From Symbiodinium natans (taxonomy: Eukaryota; Sar; Dinophyceae; Suessiales; Symbiodiniaceae): a stretch of DNA of 64,000 bases. Within the stretch, counting starts at the first letter, position 1. Each line of letters opens with the position of its first letter. The stretch lies in NCBI GenBank assembly GCA_905221605.1, contig CAJNDS010000669.1, positions 207,415-271,414 of the forward strand, in the 5' to 3' direction. This document shows positions 51,420 through 63,480 of this stretch, in pieces. Made by a program: the position numbers and the translations under genes. The notes below the pieces were generated by a model. The model was not told the origin of the DNA, made no database searches, and saw only the letters and a list, made by a program, of their open reading frames with translations.

Positions 51420-51925
51420 CCGCTAAGGGTACCAATAGATAATCTGAGTGAGGGATCTTATGTTTATGCAAATAAGAAATAAACAAATCAAGAAATACAT
51501 TATAAAGATATACATACTACATTTATATATACATGTGCGTGTATTTTATGTAACTATATGTGCACCCACCAAAAAAGCACTGGCCCTACCTTAGAAAGCC
51601 ATATCTCCAAGCGTTTGGAAGGTTTAGAGGGAGCAGCAAACGCAGAGAAACGCCAGGCCGCTGCTTCATGAACACGAAGAATGGCGGCGCGGTCCATTCG
51701 TCCAGCATCTGCATGGGCATAGGCATACCTTGCTCAAAGCTACCTGGAGCTAGTCTTGCCTTTTTGGGGATTGTAACCGTCAATCGCAAGAGCCGGGCCC
51801 CACGTTGATGTGAATGATTTGAAAGATCCGGCCTCCTCCTCCCATTGCAGCCATGGGGTTCTTTTTCTGCTGGTACCTAGGCGGGTCTCAAGACATGACA
51901 ATTGACCCCAAGCACTAATCTGCGA
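51420..51925. other. AT-rich spacer and weak open frames
   Basis: 51460-51560 is AT-rich. Minus frames at 51789-51586 and 51850-51740 (EEEAGSFKSFTSTWGPALA) are open and could be exons following the Gly/Ala gene. No support. Confidence 0.35.
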
Positions 51926-51929
51926 ACCA

Positions 51930-52947
51930 GTTTGACAACCATTGCCCCCCGAGCAGCTTGTTGTACGCGTGGCCCGCTGCCGCACCGGCCGCTGCACCCA
52001 TCAGAGAGGTGAGCTTGCAATTCATACTGCACAGCCTGATCACTGAGTCTCGCGATCTGGCTTGCTCTTTCGTCTGCTTCGAGGCGTCGGGAAGGGTCTA
52101 GCGAGTCTAGCAATGTGCAAAGTCACGTAAAGCTTCGGGCACACACCTCCAACCCAGGCACAGTGCCAGGTTCTTGCCTACCAGCCATTCTCCCCCCTGC
52201 AAGCAGCAAGCACAAGCCCTTGCATTCATCAATGCAGTCAAGTCTCTGCTTCTCGATGGTGGTAACCCTGCCATGAGATGGATGTGAACGGAGAAGAGAC
52301 TAGAAGAGACCACCAACCACAAGCAGGGGAACCGAGACTCGAATGACCATGACGGAACGGAGGGTATGGAGATGCGGAACGAGGACCTGACAACGATTTG
52401 GACCACGATGCAGCTTGGCGTCTGCTTCTGCAGCTTCTCCATGCTGTCTGCTGCGTTTTCCTCGTCTTTCGCGTCCTGCGCAGCATTCGGTGTCATGGCA
52501 CCGGACGAGGCCTCTTAGCTCTGGGCTTTCACAGAAAGACGGGAGGAGGTCAGGAGGTCCTTCTCATCCTTCTTCATGAACAAGCTCATGGGGTTGATGG
52601 CACCCAGCATGCCACCGATGGCACCTTGCTCACAGCCCCTATGACTCTATGAGAGGCCGCATGGCCTCACGACACGCTGGAGTCGAGTGAAATGCACCTA
52701 GCAACGCCCGAAGTCAGGTGCGATGGAGCAGAGATTGGGAACCGGGTATGCTGCTCGGGACAATGGGGGGCACCATGGCACCTGTGATGCCCCCTGGGCA
52801 GTGCGTCTGACAGAGGAGGAATGCCAGGCCGCCAGCTGCGGCGGCACCTTCAAAGGCGGCTGAAAGCGGCTGAAACCCTCAGACTCGCTCGGACATGACA
52901 TGCAGCTGCCTGCCTCCTGCAACCGCCCCGATCATGGAGGTGGGCTC
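51930..52947 (-). CDS. Gly/Ala-rich glycine-zipper-like protein, partial
   Basis: Glycine-zipper motifs pack helices in membranes. Three exons fix each other's frame: 52947-52914 (EPTSMIGAVAG), 52847-52791 (GAAAAGGLAFLLCQTHCPG) and 52624-52541 (GAIGGMLGAINPMSLFMKKD). Both introns use GC donors and AG|G acceptors, and each junction rebuilds a glycine codon (G|GT). Downstream lie a coiled-coil-like piece at about 52095-52022 (RRLEADERASQIARLSDQ) and a further Gly/Ala piece at 52010-51930 (SLMGAAAGAAAGHAYNKLLG), one base out of frame with each other, so an intron, an indel or a decayed end is possible. Upstream exons not found. No named family. Confidence 0.5.
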
Positions 52948-52949
52948 CT

Positions 52950-54200
52950 GTGCAAGTCGTGAGCCAGCCAGCCCCCACGTCTGCAGATGCCCAGCCCTTC
53001 CATCTGAGTTGCGCCTGAACCTCCGTCTGGAGCCCTCCATGGCTGAAGCGGCTCTTGTAGATTGGCGGCATGGCAAGCCCTGAAAACGGCCTGAAAAAGC
53101 CCACAAGGCTTTGAGAAGCCACCGCAGTTTGAACAGGTTGCAGGTGTGGTGTGAGTCAATGGGCCAAGGCCATGAACAACTTTAAAGTCCGGTCCATGTT
53201 CGACACTGCGTTGCAAATGGCGACTGGCCGTAAGGTGTGCGAAACCTTCCATGTGGGTTTCCGCTCCTAACTCTTTTGGGCTCCGGAGAGCCCTTGAGCC
53301 TGGGCATCGGTTCCGAAAAACATGCGCAAGGCCGTGGAGGTTTTTTGTGAAGAGTGGCTGTGGAGGGACATGCATGCGTGGTGCTTTTTTGTGCAATGTC
53401 CTGGGGAAAGGCGCCCCCGTTTGCGGAGAAAAAAAGTCCTTAACCACAACAAACAAATGGGAGGGTGGTCTGGGGGAGATTCCATACGGAATCACAACAT
53501 GCATGCACGCGGATCATAGAATGTTTTGGATCTGCCTCTTGCTCCTCCAGCCACTTTAGCCTTCCAATATAACGCTGCGTGTTTTGATGCACCTACTCTG
53601 TTGCGTTTTACATACATACAATTACGCATTGTAATGGATTATATCGTAGACTTCATTGCACATAAAACTACTAAGTAAATAAAAAACAAATACAAATATA
53701 CATAAACAGATTAGAAAAACAAAGATAAATAAATGAAGGAAATACATAAATAAATATGTATGTGTATATATATATATATTGTACATATGTACATATTGCA
53801 GTCAGTGCACTGCTGGAGTTTGCTGCCTTTTCAGGTCCAGCCGCTTGTCGCGAGGGGCAAAGAGCAAGCCCAATAGCCTGGACAGAGCTGGCGGCTGAAA
53901 CAGCTAACGATGCAGCTTCCGGGAACGCACACGCAGGACTCTGGTCACACTTCCCCGTGCAACCAGTGTGCGACGCAAGAAGGGCAAACCATGAATACGA
54001 CCCCTCAAAGCCACTTGTGCTCGAATGGTGAGGGACCACTTCTGCTAGACCCCCGAAGTTTCCGATTTCCTGAAGTTTCCGCAAAAAGGCCCACTAACCC
54101 CGACCCAAAACAGAAACAACAATAAAAGGCCTACTAAATCCTTTCGGATGCATGTTCAAAGCAGCCCACCCCTTAAGCTGCAGCAGGCGGCTGGAGCTCA
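52950..54200. other. no supported gene; AT-rich block
   Basis: A 190-codon minus frame (53504-52932) overlaps the Gly/Ala exon in another frame and lacks protein-like order. 53580-53800 is AT-rich with a (TA)n at 53765-53780. A minus piece near 53835-53805 (KAANSSSALTA) faintly resembles a PPR helix. Confidence 0.35.
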
Positions 54201-54201
54201 C

Positions 54202-56240
54202 CTAAAATGCGAGGCATGACCTGCCAGCTATGCGCCACCTCCTCAGGCACCAGTGAAGGTTTGAAGAGGGTTTGAGGGTTTTGGGGTCTGAGGGTTGTTG
54301 GGGGGGGAATGTTTGGGGGGGATTGGGGGTTTGAGGGTTGAGGACTGGGGTGTTTGGGGTTGACTCAAGCTCAAGGAACTGGCACTGCTTTAGGAGGCAG
54401 CGAATGGTGAGTTGTTGGTGATTGACTAAGGCCCTTACAAAGAGCACAGGGTTTTGATAAGCCTCCTCCAAGACTTTTATGACAGAAATTTTGCCCACCC
54501 GCCGCTGTCTTGGATTGCGGGGGCAGGGTCGCAAGCACACAGCCAAAGCCGAGCGGCACAGCAGCGGATGATGCTGCTGGCGGCGATGGCGCTGGGCGTT
54601 TGGGACAGCTGCTTCAGAAGTCTGCTGGAAACCTGAAGTGCAGGTTGCCCTTTGACCCCAAGCGTCCTGGACCCTAAACCCCCAAAATCCTAAACCCTAC
54701 ACGTTATCCACCCCGAACCCCGACACGGGACTCTGCGCAGTCTTGGACTTCTCCTTTCTTCACATAGGGTTTATAGATCCAAGAACCCCGAACAAGAATG
54801 GTTATAGCCAATGATCTTTATCGCAACCTCCAAGGAGGCGTGGGGTAGAGCAAGCAAGCAAGCAAGCAAAATGCCTTAGATACAGGGGAAGTACATTAAG
54901 CATATTTCAGAACATATATGAGAACAAAAAAAGTTAACAGACAATGACGGTACATTGCAACGAAGACGAGTTCACAGAAGAAGAGCCATGAGAAATGAGC
55001 AATGATTCATGGGCATTTCCCCAAAAAGGTGGCACAACTTGTCTACCCAACATACTACAAACCTTAGAAAGGGAATCTCTGAACAAAGGGTACCTCTACT
55101 TTCACAAAAAACAAGGCCATGAGCTGCACTTGGGCAACTCTTTTTGTCGCTTGTGTCTCTTACCGCTTACCTTCCTTTCCTGTCTGCTCCCCCTAGTACC
55201 CTGACCCTTTCAGCACTTTTTGGGTTTTAGGGCACGACTCGGCCAGATGCCTTCCAGAGCCCCAGTGGTTCACAGGCACGGCTTGTGCTGCTGCAGGAGA
55301 TGGCATCGGGGAGGACCTAGCAAGCCAGGGGTTGAGGCTTCCAGGGCGGTGCACGAAGGGGTCCGAGGGTTAACAGTTTACAGTTAGGGCACTAGGGCTG
55401 TGGGGTTTGATGCCGCGCCCCCCCCCCCCCCCCCCCGGGAAAAAAATCAAGAGATAAATATACATAAATCAATACCATCATTGTCAGAATAACCGGGGTG
55501 ATAATGCCTACGCGCTAAATATTATCCATTGTGTTTTTGTGTTTTTTTGGGGGGGTCGGGGGTGTGTGGCCGCCCCAGCACTTGACTTCGCCAACTTCTC
55601 ATCATGGTCTCTGAATGATCCCTCAAACAACTTCATCCCAGCTAGCCGGTACAGCAGCCATGCAACTCGCTTATTTCCAGTTCGCTTTGCTCTCGAATGT
55701 CTCCTGCCAGAACACCCGTCCACAACAACAGTCATCCCATGCCTTGCAGACCTGCATCATAGCGTAGCTGGACACAGCCAAGCGCCACCTACAGATCTCA
55801 ACAGGGCGTCATGAGAGCAGAAATGGAGATGTCTAGAGTCCGCAGAAGGTGGATGGATGTGGATGGTTACCACATGTTCCAATCGCCGTCCCACCCCCCC
55901 CTCCCCCTTCATGCGTCGGCTAAGACTTCAGAGGCTCACCTCCAAGAAAAAACAACAAAGCCCCGCCGGCATAGAGGCATAGAGTTCGTAGTTCGAAAGC
56001 AGAATAGAAACCCGACTACATTCCTATGCGGTTCGCCGGATGAGGAAGTTCTCACTTTTACGCAGTTGCAATCGAAAACTACAGTGCGGAAGCCCATGTA
56101 TCGCGAGCACTGCAAGGCGATTCAAGTGCTACGCTGAGCTACCATCGATTCCATTGGGGGGCTCAGGTGTGGGTGACTAACAGCACTCCTGGGAACTTTT
56201 GTGTATAAAGAGGTGAGAAAGCATCCCTTGTGCTTCTTTC
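54202..56240. other. region below the PPR gene, weak open frames
   Basis: Weak candidates: minus 54546-54202; minus 55735-55508 (RVAWLLYRLAGMKLFEGSF); plus 55811-56137, 108 codons (IEFVVRKQNRNPTTFLCG and KPMYREHCKAIQVLR). The plus frame reads well but runs against the surrounding genes. A C run of about 19 lies at 55419-55437. Confidence 0.3.
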
Positions 56241-56299
56241 AGCCATGACCCCATGCAGTCTTATCAATGTACCTGGCGTGTAACTCTCTGCACTGGTGA

Positions 56300-57765
56300 T
56301 TACCCCGACTCCAGACTCCAGGATCAAGAAGCTTGAGCGCTGCTCCGCAGGCGGTGATCACCGCATTGAAGGCAACCGATGGCGGGCGCAGCCTGTCTAT
56401 AAAGGGCAACATAGGATTCTGCAGACGATGCGCTGTGCCTGCAATCACCATCCACAGCATGGCAAAGCCTTGCAAGATAATGGATTTCGCCGTGGCTTCA
56501 TGACATTCAAGTTAACAACTTGGACCTATATTGCTTCCAAATCAACTAAGTTGACCCTTCTTTCTGTCGAGGTCGGGCCATGCCCCTCTTGGCAAAGGCT
56601 CCTCTGCGCTGACATCGACGTGAGCAAGTCTCTGGCAGCGCGCCACTGGCTCTCCTGAAGATGCTTCGGACTTGATTTTGTGGTGCGCTTCTCAAACTGC
56701 GGGAACTTCGGGGTTTGGGTTGAGGACACTCAGCATGTGGCGAGCATTCTGCAACTACCCGCCAGAACTTGTCAGCAGTTGTGGTTAAAGGAAAAGACCG
56801 CCAACGAATCAGCAGAAAATCTGACCCCACCTGGATCGCCTTCAGAGAGAGAGAAATAAATGAGAGAAGGAAGACTCATTAAGGACTTTTCGGTTACCCG
56901 ACACTCTTAACCTGATTCACAGCGAAAACAAGCACACCTTCCCCAACAACCGAGACAAGAAGCATCTTTAAGTACAATCTCTGCTTGGTTCCCGCTGTGC
57001 GGGCAATGTCTCTCCAGTCATCGAACTAGCTCACACTTGTCTCACACCCACCCATCCTTTTCGCAGGCGCTGATGGCGCTGCTGAAGCCTGCAATCTGAG
57101 CTTCGGGCCTGTAGGACCCTTGGGGGGGTACACGTTAACGTACACCTAGGCTGGATTGCGATTCAAAAGTGTCGTTGCGGCCCAGCGAGTCAAGAGTTTC
57201 ACCACCGGAGAGGCCACACTCGACTTCTGAGCATAATCCGACGCGTGCTCCGGTAGCACGTTTTCAAATGAATCTTCTATCTTCAGGTCCTCTCCGTCAA
57301 TCATGCTCAGCATACTTCTACTCGGGGGCTGTTGACTTTCCAGACAAATGCGCTCTCAAACGCTGCAGCACAGCAGCTGATGGCATCAGCCAGGACCGCG
57401 ACCTGGAACAGCCCCAAGTTGTAGCAGAGAAGCGGCACGTAACTCATGAGGTCTAGTTCACTTCACCACATTGAAGGTTTATCCTCATAATATAGGACAG
57501 GGATGTGTGGGGAGCAACGGCTCTCTCCGGTCCTTTGGCAAAGCCGGGGAGTCAGAAGTCTCTGGTGCAGTCAGAGGTGCGGATCAGGTGGCCAATGCTC
57601 TGCCATTCGCCATGCCCCGCCATTCCCCCCCCCCCCCCCCGATCCCCCCCCCCCCCCTCGCTCGCGCGCCTCAAAGAGCCGCGCCAACAGATGCAGCGCA
57701 AGTTCCCAGCGGCGGCCCTTCTCCTGAGCTGCGGGCCCGGAAGGAACAGACATCTTTCAAAAAGC

Positions 57766-57809
<44 letters not shown>

Positions 57810-60800
57810 CCTCTTCTCCCCCCCCTCCACCCCCCGTTGGCAGGCCATTCATGTGCACGAAGTCCCGGAGAGTATCTGGGGGTTCCGCATCTTCTTTGGT
57901 TTGGGGTGTTGGGTTTTTTGCCAGCCACGCCACGCACGCACTGATGGCACCATTGTGGCTGACGACGCCGGGCCTCTCGGATACTTGCACTGGCCGCGAC
58001 GTGCAGCTCTCAACCGCAAAGGGCAAGCTCGCCCGTCACGGCTTCGCAGCTGCAGACCCCGAAAAGTGAAGAGCAAAGCCTGTGAAGACACGTAAACCTG
58101 AAAAAGTCGAAAGATACTGAAGACTGAACTTCAACCATGCTCGGAAGCGGCCTCACTTTCTCAAGCTCCATGTACGAAAGGAGCCAGACCGCAAGCTCCC
58201 AGTCTTCCTTGTCTTGACATTCTAGTCAAGGCAGCTCTACAGCGCTCATCACGAGCTTTATTCCTCAACACATGACAGGAGTCCGTGGGGTCGTAGCAAT
58301 CATGATCGCGAAAGGGCTCTTCAGTGGCCCCATTTGCGCCGCTCTAACACACAAGCAAGTCCAGGCTCCTGCTTCTCGCAGGCGGTGATGGCGCTGTTAA
58401 AGCCTCGGATTGGAAAAAACCGCACATGAGTTCAGAAACTAGCAGGATCCCTCCTGGTTGGTGGGAAGTGCCCCCCACTTCATCGCCCTGCGCGCACGCA
58501 TTTGGAAAGCTGCCTTCTTGAGATCTTCAGCCTTTATAGGGCCAGAGGAGGGGTGGGGGTGGGATGGAGTTCCAACATGAGCGACGCGCGCGACTTCGAG
58601 GGGCCGGGAAGCTGATTTCGTTGGCCCGAAGCCCTGCCGCTGGCATGCGAAACAGCAGTCGGAGGGCTGGCTGCCACTGCGAAGCCTTTTAGGGCTGAGG
58701 GTTTAGGGCTGTGGGCTCGTCTGTATATCTCATGCGCACGCGCACTCATGCAGCAATAGGCTATCTTGTACTTGATGAAGCCGATGGCTGTTGAGTGTTG
58801 TGTTGTGTGTGTGATGACGTGGGTAGTAAGTACTCTCCAACATAGTGATCTATCGAATAGTGATACCGACATACTATAATGACGCTAATTTCCGGACCCC
58901 CCCCCCCCCATAGAAAGAGTAAGGGCCTACTGGCCTACCCTTTAGAAACCGCCGGATGCCAACTGCTCATCGCGCCTTGCCGCAGGCACTGATGGCGGCG
59001 TTCCAGCTCACTTCATCGGGCCGCATGTTGCTGCCCTCAAGGGCGGAAAGCAGCCTGATGGGGTCTGGAGTCTGGGGTGTATGGACGATGGGGGCTTTGA
59101 TATAAAAATGTAGGGAGGGATTCGGCAATCCAAAGGAGTCTATGCAGGGGGGCTATTATGGTGCCCCGGATTAGAAGAACCCCCCACATCCAGGAACGAA
59201 GGCGCATCATATGGGCTCCGAGCAGCGCGAGGGCATGTTGCCACTGGCCCGCTTTCCTGACAAACTCTCCCGAGCACCCAAAAGAAAGGGTGCAAAATCA
59301 CACAAAAGCCTGGCACCACGCCGGCAAAGAGCCGGATTCTGCCGAGCATAAGCTTCAGGATCCACGACATGCCAAGGGAAGCGAACAAAATGACCGTGGA
59401 TCAGAAGGAGCCGCCGAGCTTCTCAAACGCACTGATCACACCGCTGAAGCTGACAATGTCCGATCGAACCTGGCGAGTGAATGGCCAGCAGAGCGAACGG
59501 AATCTTTCTTGCGGACATGAGGTTTCCATGACAAATTGGCACGTGCTTGCAGGAGAACGGTTGGAAGCTCTGTGGGGATGTCGCTTGGCTTGCGAGGTTG
59601 AGGGTTTACCGGGTTCCCAACAGGATGCAACACGCTTCAACGAACTTGGACCGAACATAACGGGCACGTGAACAAGGTCAAGACATTAAGAATGAGAGCG
59701 AACGGCATTCCCTGCGAGAAGAGTCTGTGTGTCTGAGGGTCAGAAACCCCACCCAACTCCACATATTCACTCTCGGCATTTTAGGTTCAGGGTGTCAGCG
59801 CACGTGACCTGCCAAGGCATCCTGTCTAGCATTCTGGAGGTTGACGCCTTGGATTATACGGGGCTCTAGATTAGACGGTCCCTCGTGTAAGGGATCTCGT
59901 TGTAACGACTATGACAGCCCTAGCTTGGGAAACACAAAAATGCCAACCTTCAACAACTTCTTCAAAAAAAGCTGCTGAAAGAAGGCCTGGCACGCCCGCA
60001 TCTCGTCCAGGAGTGAAAGGGCCTTGGCTGTCCAATGTACAGAGGGAGAACTCAACCCCTAAGAAACCCCTTTAAACCCTAAAGCCCTCAACCCAAACAG
60101 GGGAACACGCAAGACATCTTTCCAGAGGCCTGCCGGGGGGCAGGCTGCCACTGTGAGCTCTTCTCGCAAGAGCTGATGGTGCAGTTGAAGCCTGGGCTCT
60201 ACAAGCAGAGGGTTTGGGGTTTTGAGGGTTTGGGGTTTGGGATTTAGGGTTTAGGGATTGGGGTTTAGGGCTTGGGGCTCAGGGCTTCATGGCTTCAAGG
60301 CCTCCAAGGTGCTAATCACGTCAGGCGCGACCTTTGCACGCCGCATGTCCTTGCCAAGAGTTTGAAGGGTATCTGCGGCGTGTGGAAGTTGCAATGAGCT
60401 CCTAGATACCACGAACTGGGAAGGGCGGGGGGGGGGGGGGGCTCGCGAAAATTCAGGAGCCCCATCCTAAACCCCTAAACCCTTAGGGTTGGTTTGGGGT
60501 TGGGGTCCGAGAAAAGCTGCAGCGCCGTCTGCCACTCCCTTGACTTCTCCGCAGCGCTGATGGCGCTGCTGAAAGAGACCCTTGGCAGAGAAGGGGGCTG
60601 CAAGGATTAACTGAGGGCTGTTCGAGGCCTTCGCCCTTTACAGCCCAAAAGCCATGACCCCAAATACCTTTAAACGGTCACACACGCACACATCTTCCCT
60701 GACCCTATTAACCCTGAACCTTAAACGTTAAAACCTGTGTACCTGGGCACCATGGCACACGTCTGGCGTGACACGATGATGAGGCATCTCGCAGAGCAGC

Positions 60801-63480
60801 TGTAGAGCCGCCTGCCATTGGGCCGCTTTCCTTCGTAGCGCTCCGGGCTGATGGTTTGGGGTGGGGGTTTCAGGCGTGTAAGGTTGCGCACATACACACG
60901 TATCAGCACCCTATGTCGTTCATAAGAATGATGATGATCATCATCATCATAGTCATGATGAAGCAGATGACAATGATGATTGTGACGACGACGATGATTA
61001 TGACAATTTGCAACATATCCATGAACAACGACCAGATCGCACTCGATTATTCTTGCACTTCAAGTGGGTGAATTCTCAGCACGCTTGCCGGCTGAAGCTC
61101 GCAGCAGCGTCCAGGGCGCTGTTCATCAAAATAGCCTGAGTAGGCTGGATGCTGTCCGTATCATCCCTTGTGAGATCAGTTTTAATTGAACCCTGAACCC
61201 TGAACCCTAAACGTTGAGCTATAATCAAGGGCCCAGCGGCATTCGGCAGCACCACCTTTGCTCGCATCGCACTCAGCAGCTCTGGTGCAAGGACCCAGCA
61301 CCTCGGTGTGCACCCTGGGGATCCTCGAAGATGGATGACTTCGTGACTCATGGCGCTGATTGTTCGAAGCCCTGGGAGCAACGAAGACATGTTCATTCGT
61401 TAGTGCTTGTGGACATGCAAGCGCAATGTCCATGCCATGGTAACCGAATGCGTGCAGTCCTCAGCGGAGGGGTCATACCTAGGGACCTTAAGGCATATCT
61501 AATAGGAAGATTGGGATACGCAACCCCGTCCTTTAAGAATAAGCAATACAAGAAGCCCTTATGACAGATGACGTGCAGCAGCCACAAACGCCACAGCAGC
61601 CCCCCCTCCCCCAACGAAGCATAGCGGAGCCACCCTTCTTGAACGCCGGCGTCCACTACACTGCTGTAACCTCGGACACCGAACATCATCACTGGGTTTG
61701 TGCAAATCTGAAGAACTTTGAGGCCAAGATCAGAGTCAACACTGTGACGGGAAACAGCGACTGCGAAAAACCACGGGCGGTATGACCGGGTATGACCGGT
61801 ATGAGAAACCCTTTTATGCCGTCACATGATGATGACTGTGACCTGGCACACATGAAAACACATGAAAAGGTTGAGTTTTCTAACGTTGGGGTGCGCCTCC
61901 GCAGGTTGGCAGCACCGCACTGGTTGGCAGGCTCACCCACACAAGCATTGATCGGAAGATTGATGAACCATCGGAGAGATCACTTCTGTCGAGAATGGTC
62001 AGTCTGCCAAACCTCTGCAAAAGCCGAAAAGCTTATGATGTCAGGGAGGAGGCTCTCCTGCATCTTTGCCATGAGCCGAAGGGCAACCTATCAGTCTGCG
62101 AGGCTCTCGAACCACAACCACCCTCTTCTGCACTGAGCCGCGTAAACTTGTCAGTCGTTGCATGGTGAGGTTCCGCACTCGCAGAGACTGTACGGGCCTG
62201 CCAGGCACCGCTTGCGCCGCAGGAGCTGATGCTGGTGTTGAAGCCTCGCTGTGGATCTGTCTTGCACCCGGGGCTTTAGAGGCCTGCTTCGGTTCCGCCG
62301 CTTTTGGGGGGCATCCAGGGCGCTTGGCGGCCCTCAGCTTCGATGAGTGCAAATTTAAATTCTGAGCCTCACAACAGTTAGCAAGATGGAGAGCACATTG
62401 TATGCACATTTGTACAATGCACTTTCCAAGCCCTCTGTTGAACTGAAAACCCAGGACTACGCAGGGGGTCCGTTTGCCGACCATTCGGCCAAGCAGCTGA
62501 TAGCATCAGGACGGTCACCCGCATCTGATAACCTTGCGACGCTTCGTGCTGGTTGGAGGCTGTGGCTGCACAATACGAGCGGAGAGACGTGTTCCACGTT
62601 TCCCAGGAAGCTAGGAACAACGAAGCCCTTGTTTCGTGGTTGTGGGAGGGGGGTTCAGAAGGGAACCTCAACCCGACATCACCCAAAGCTTCCAGGTAGC
62701 ATGTCGTCATGTCTGGAGATGCCTCCTCAGCCCTGAACAAGACCCGTGCACTGCTCCAAGACAAAGCGACACAAGGTGAAGCAGAAACAAGTGCACAAAT
62801 GGGGGTTTACGGAAATAGGGGACTTAAGGAGCCCAATAAGGTACCCGAATTTCGGAAAGCCCAAATTGTGCCACAGAAACAGCCGAAGCGCAAGCTGCCA
62901 GTATCCAATTCCAACGGAGCTGCGGATGGCAGTGTTGTACGTGATCCTCAGACACGGTACGACGTGCAAATGTCAGATTCATGGATTTTTGCCCTGAATC
63001 AAGCTTCGATTGGGCAGGAGTCCAACTTATCGACGCATCACGCACTTGACGCACTTGACTCACTTGACTGCAGATGGCCAGACCAGCCAAGGGGCACATT
63101 CGGGGAAGTCGTATGTGCCTGCATGCCTGCGTATAGGGCATGTTCCTTGTATACCCTCGGTTCGAACGTGCAAACGGCAACTGCGTCAACGCCCAGGTTG
63201 CATGATGTGAGAGCCCGCTGTTCCCGAGAATGAGCAAAAGACCATCACGCCTTGTAGGAGTGAGGAGGCGAGACGCCACTGCTCACCCCGCGCGCAAGCC
63301 GTCAGGGTGCCTTGGGCATTGCGAGAGCCCTCAACTCGAAAGCGGCAACTCGTCCCCGACAATCGTTGTGCAATGCTGTGGCCCAGGAGCTGTTGTAGGT
63401 AATCACGTTTGGGCGCACGAGGCAGGCTGGCATGTCGACCAACACTGCCATCGCCTCTGGCCAGCTGCTGCCTTGACGGA
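56300..63480 (-). CDS. pentatricopeptide-repeat (PPR) protein, about 20 repeat fragments
   Basis: PPR proteins are helical-repeat RNA binders, mostly organellar, and are very numerous in dinoflagellates. Minus pieces follow the pattern VxPDVxSxNxxISACEKxxxWxxALxLLxxM. Examples: 63475-63370 (LVDMPACLVRPNVITYNSSW), 63323-63250 (TLTACARGEQWRLASSLL), 62245-62170 (GFNTSISSCGASGAWQ), 62078-61995 (LRLMAKMQESLLPDIISFSA), 60830-60751 (AAQWQAALQLLCEM, then VTPDV), about 60575-60505 (SFSSAISAAEKSREWQTAL), 60375-60300 (DMRRAKVAPDVIS), 60195-60120 (GFNCTISSCEKSSQWQ), 59480-59400 (SDIVSFSGVISAFEK), 59256-59190 (KAGQWQHALALLG), 59054-58976 (RPDEVSWNAAISACGK), 58400-58360 (GFNSAITACEK), 57745-57660 (EKGRRWELALHLLARL), 57100-57050 (GFSSAISACEK), 56655-56590 (SQWRAARDLLTSM) and 56370-56310 (AFNAVITACGAALK). 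Exons at 60830-60751 (80 bases) and 59054-58976 (79 bases) have exact AG|G acceptors and GT or GC donors. Both ends are open, and the pieces could belong to two neighbouring PPR genes. Confidence 0.75.
57769..57806 (+). repeat. GA microsatellite
   Basis: About 19 GA units in a PPR intron. A similar GA tract lies at 11599-11635 in a TFIIS intron, so CT tracts occur in sense orientation in both genes. Confidence 0.95.
60200..60290 (+). repeat. TTTAGGG-like block between two PPR pieces
   Basis: Degenerate GGGTTTGGGGTTT / GGGTTTAGGG words lie between the PPR pieces at 60375-60300 and 60195-60120. CCCTAAA-like words at 60060-60090 and 60465-60485 have the opposite orientation. Confidence 0.75.

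Noticed and set aside
53322-53519. Plus frames and the 190-codon minus frame around 53.0-53.5 kb
   Set aside because: No order, motif or splice pattern; the minus frame overlaps the Gly/Ala exon in a different frame.
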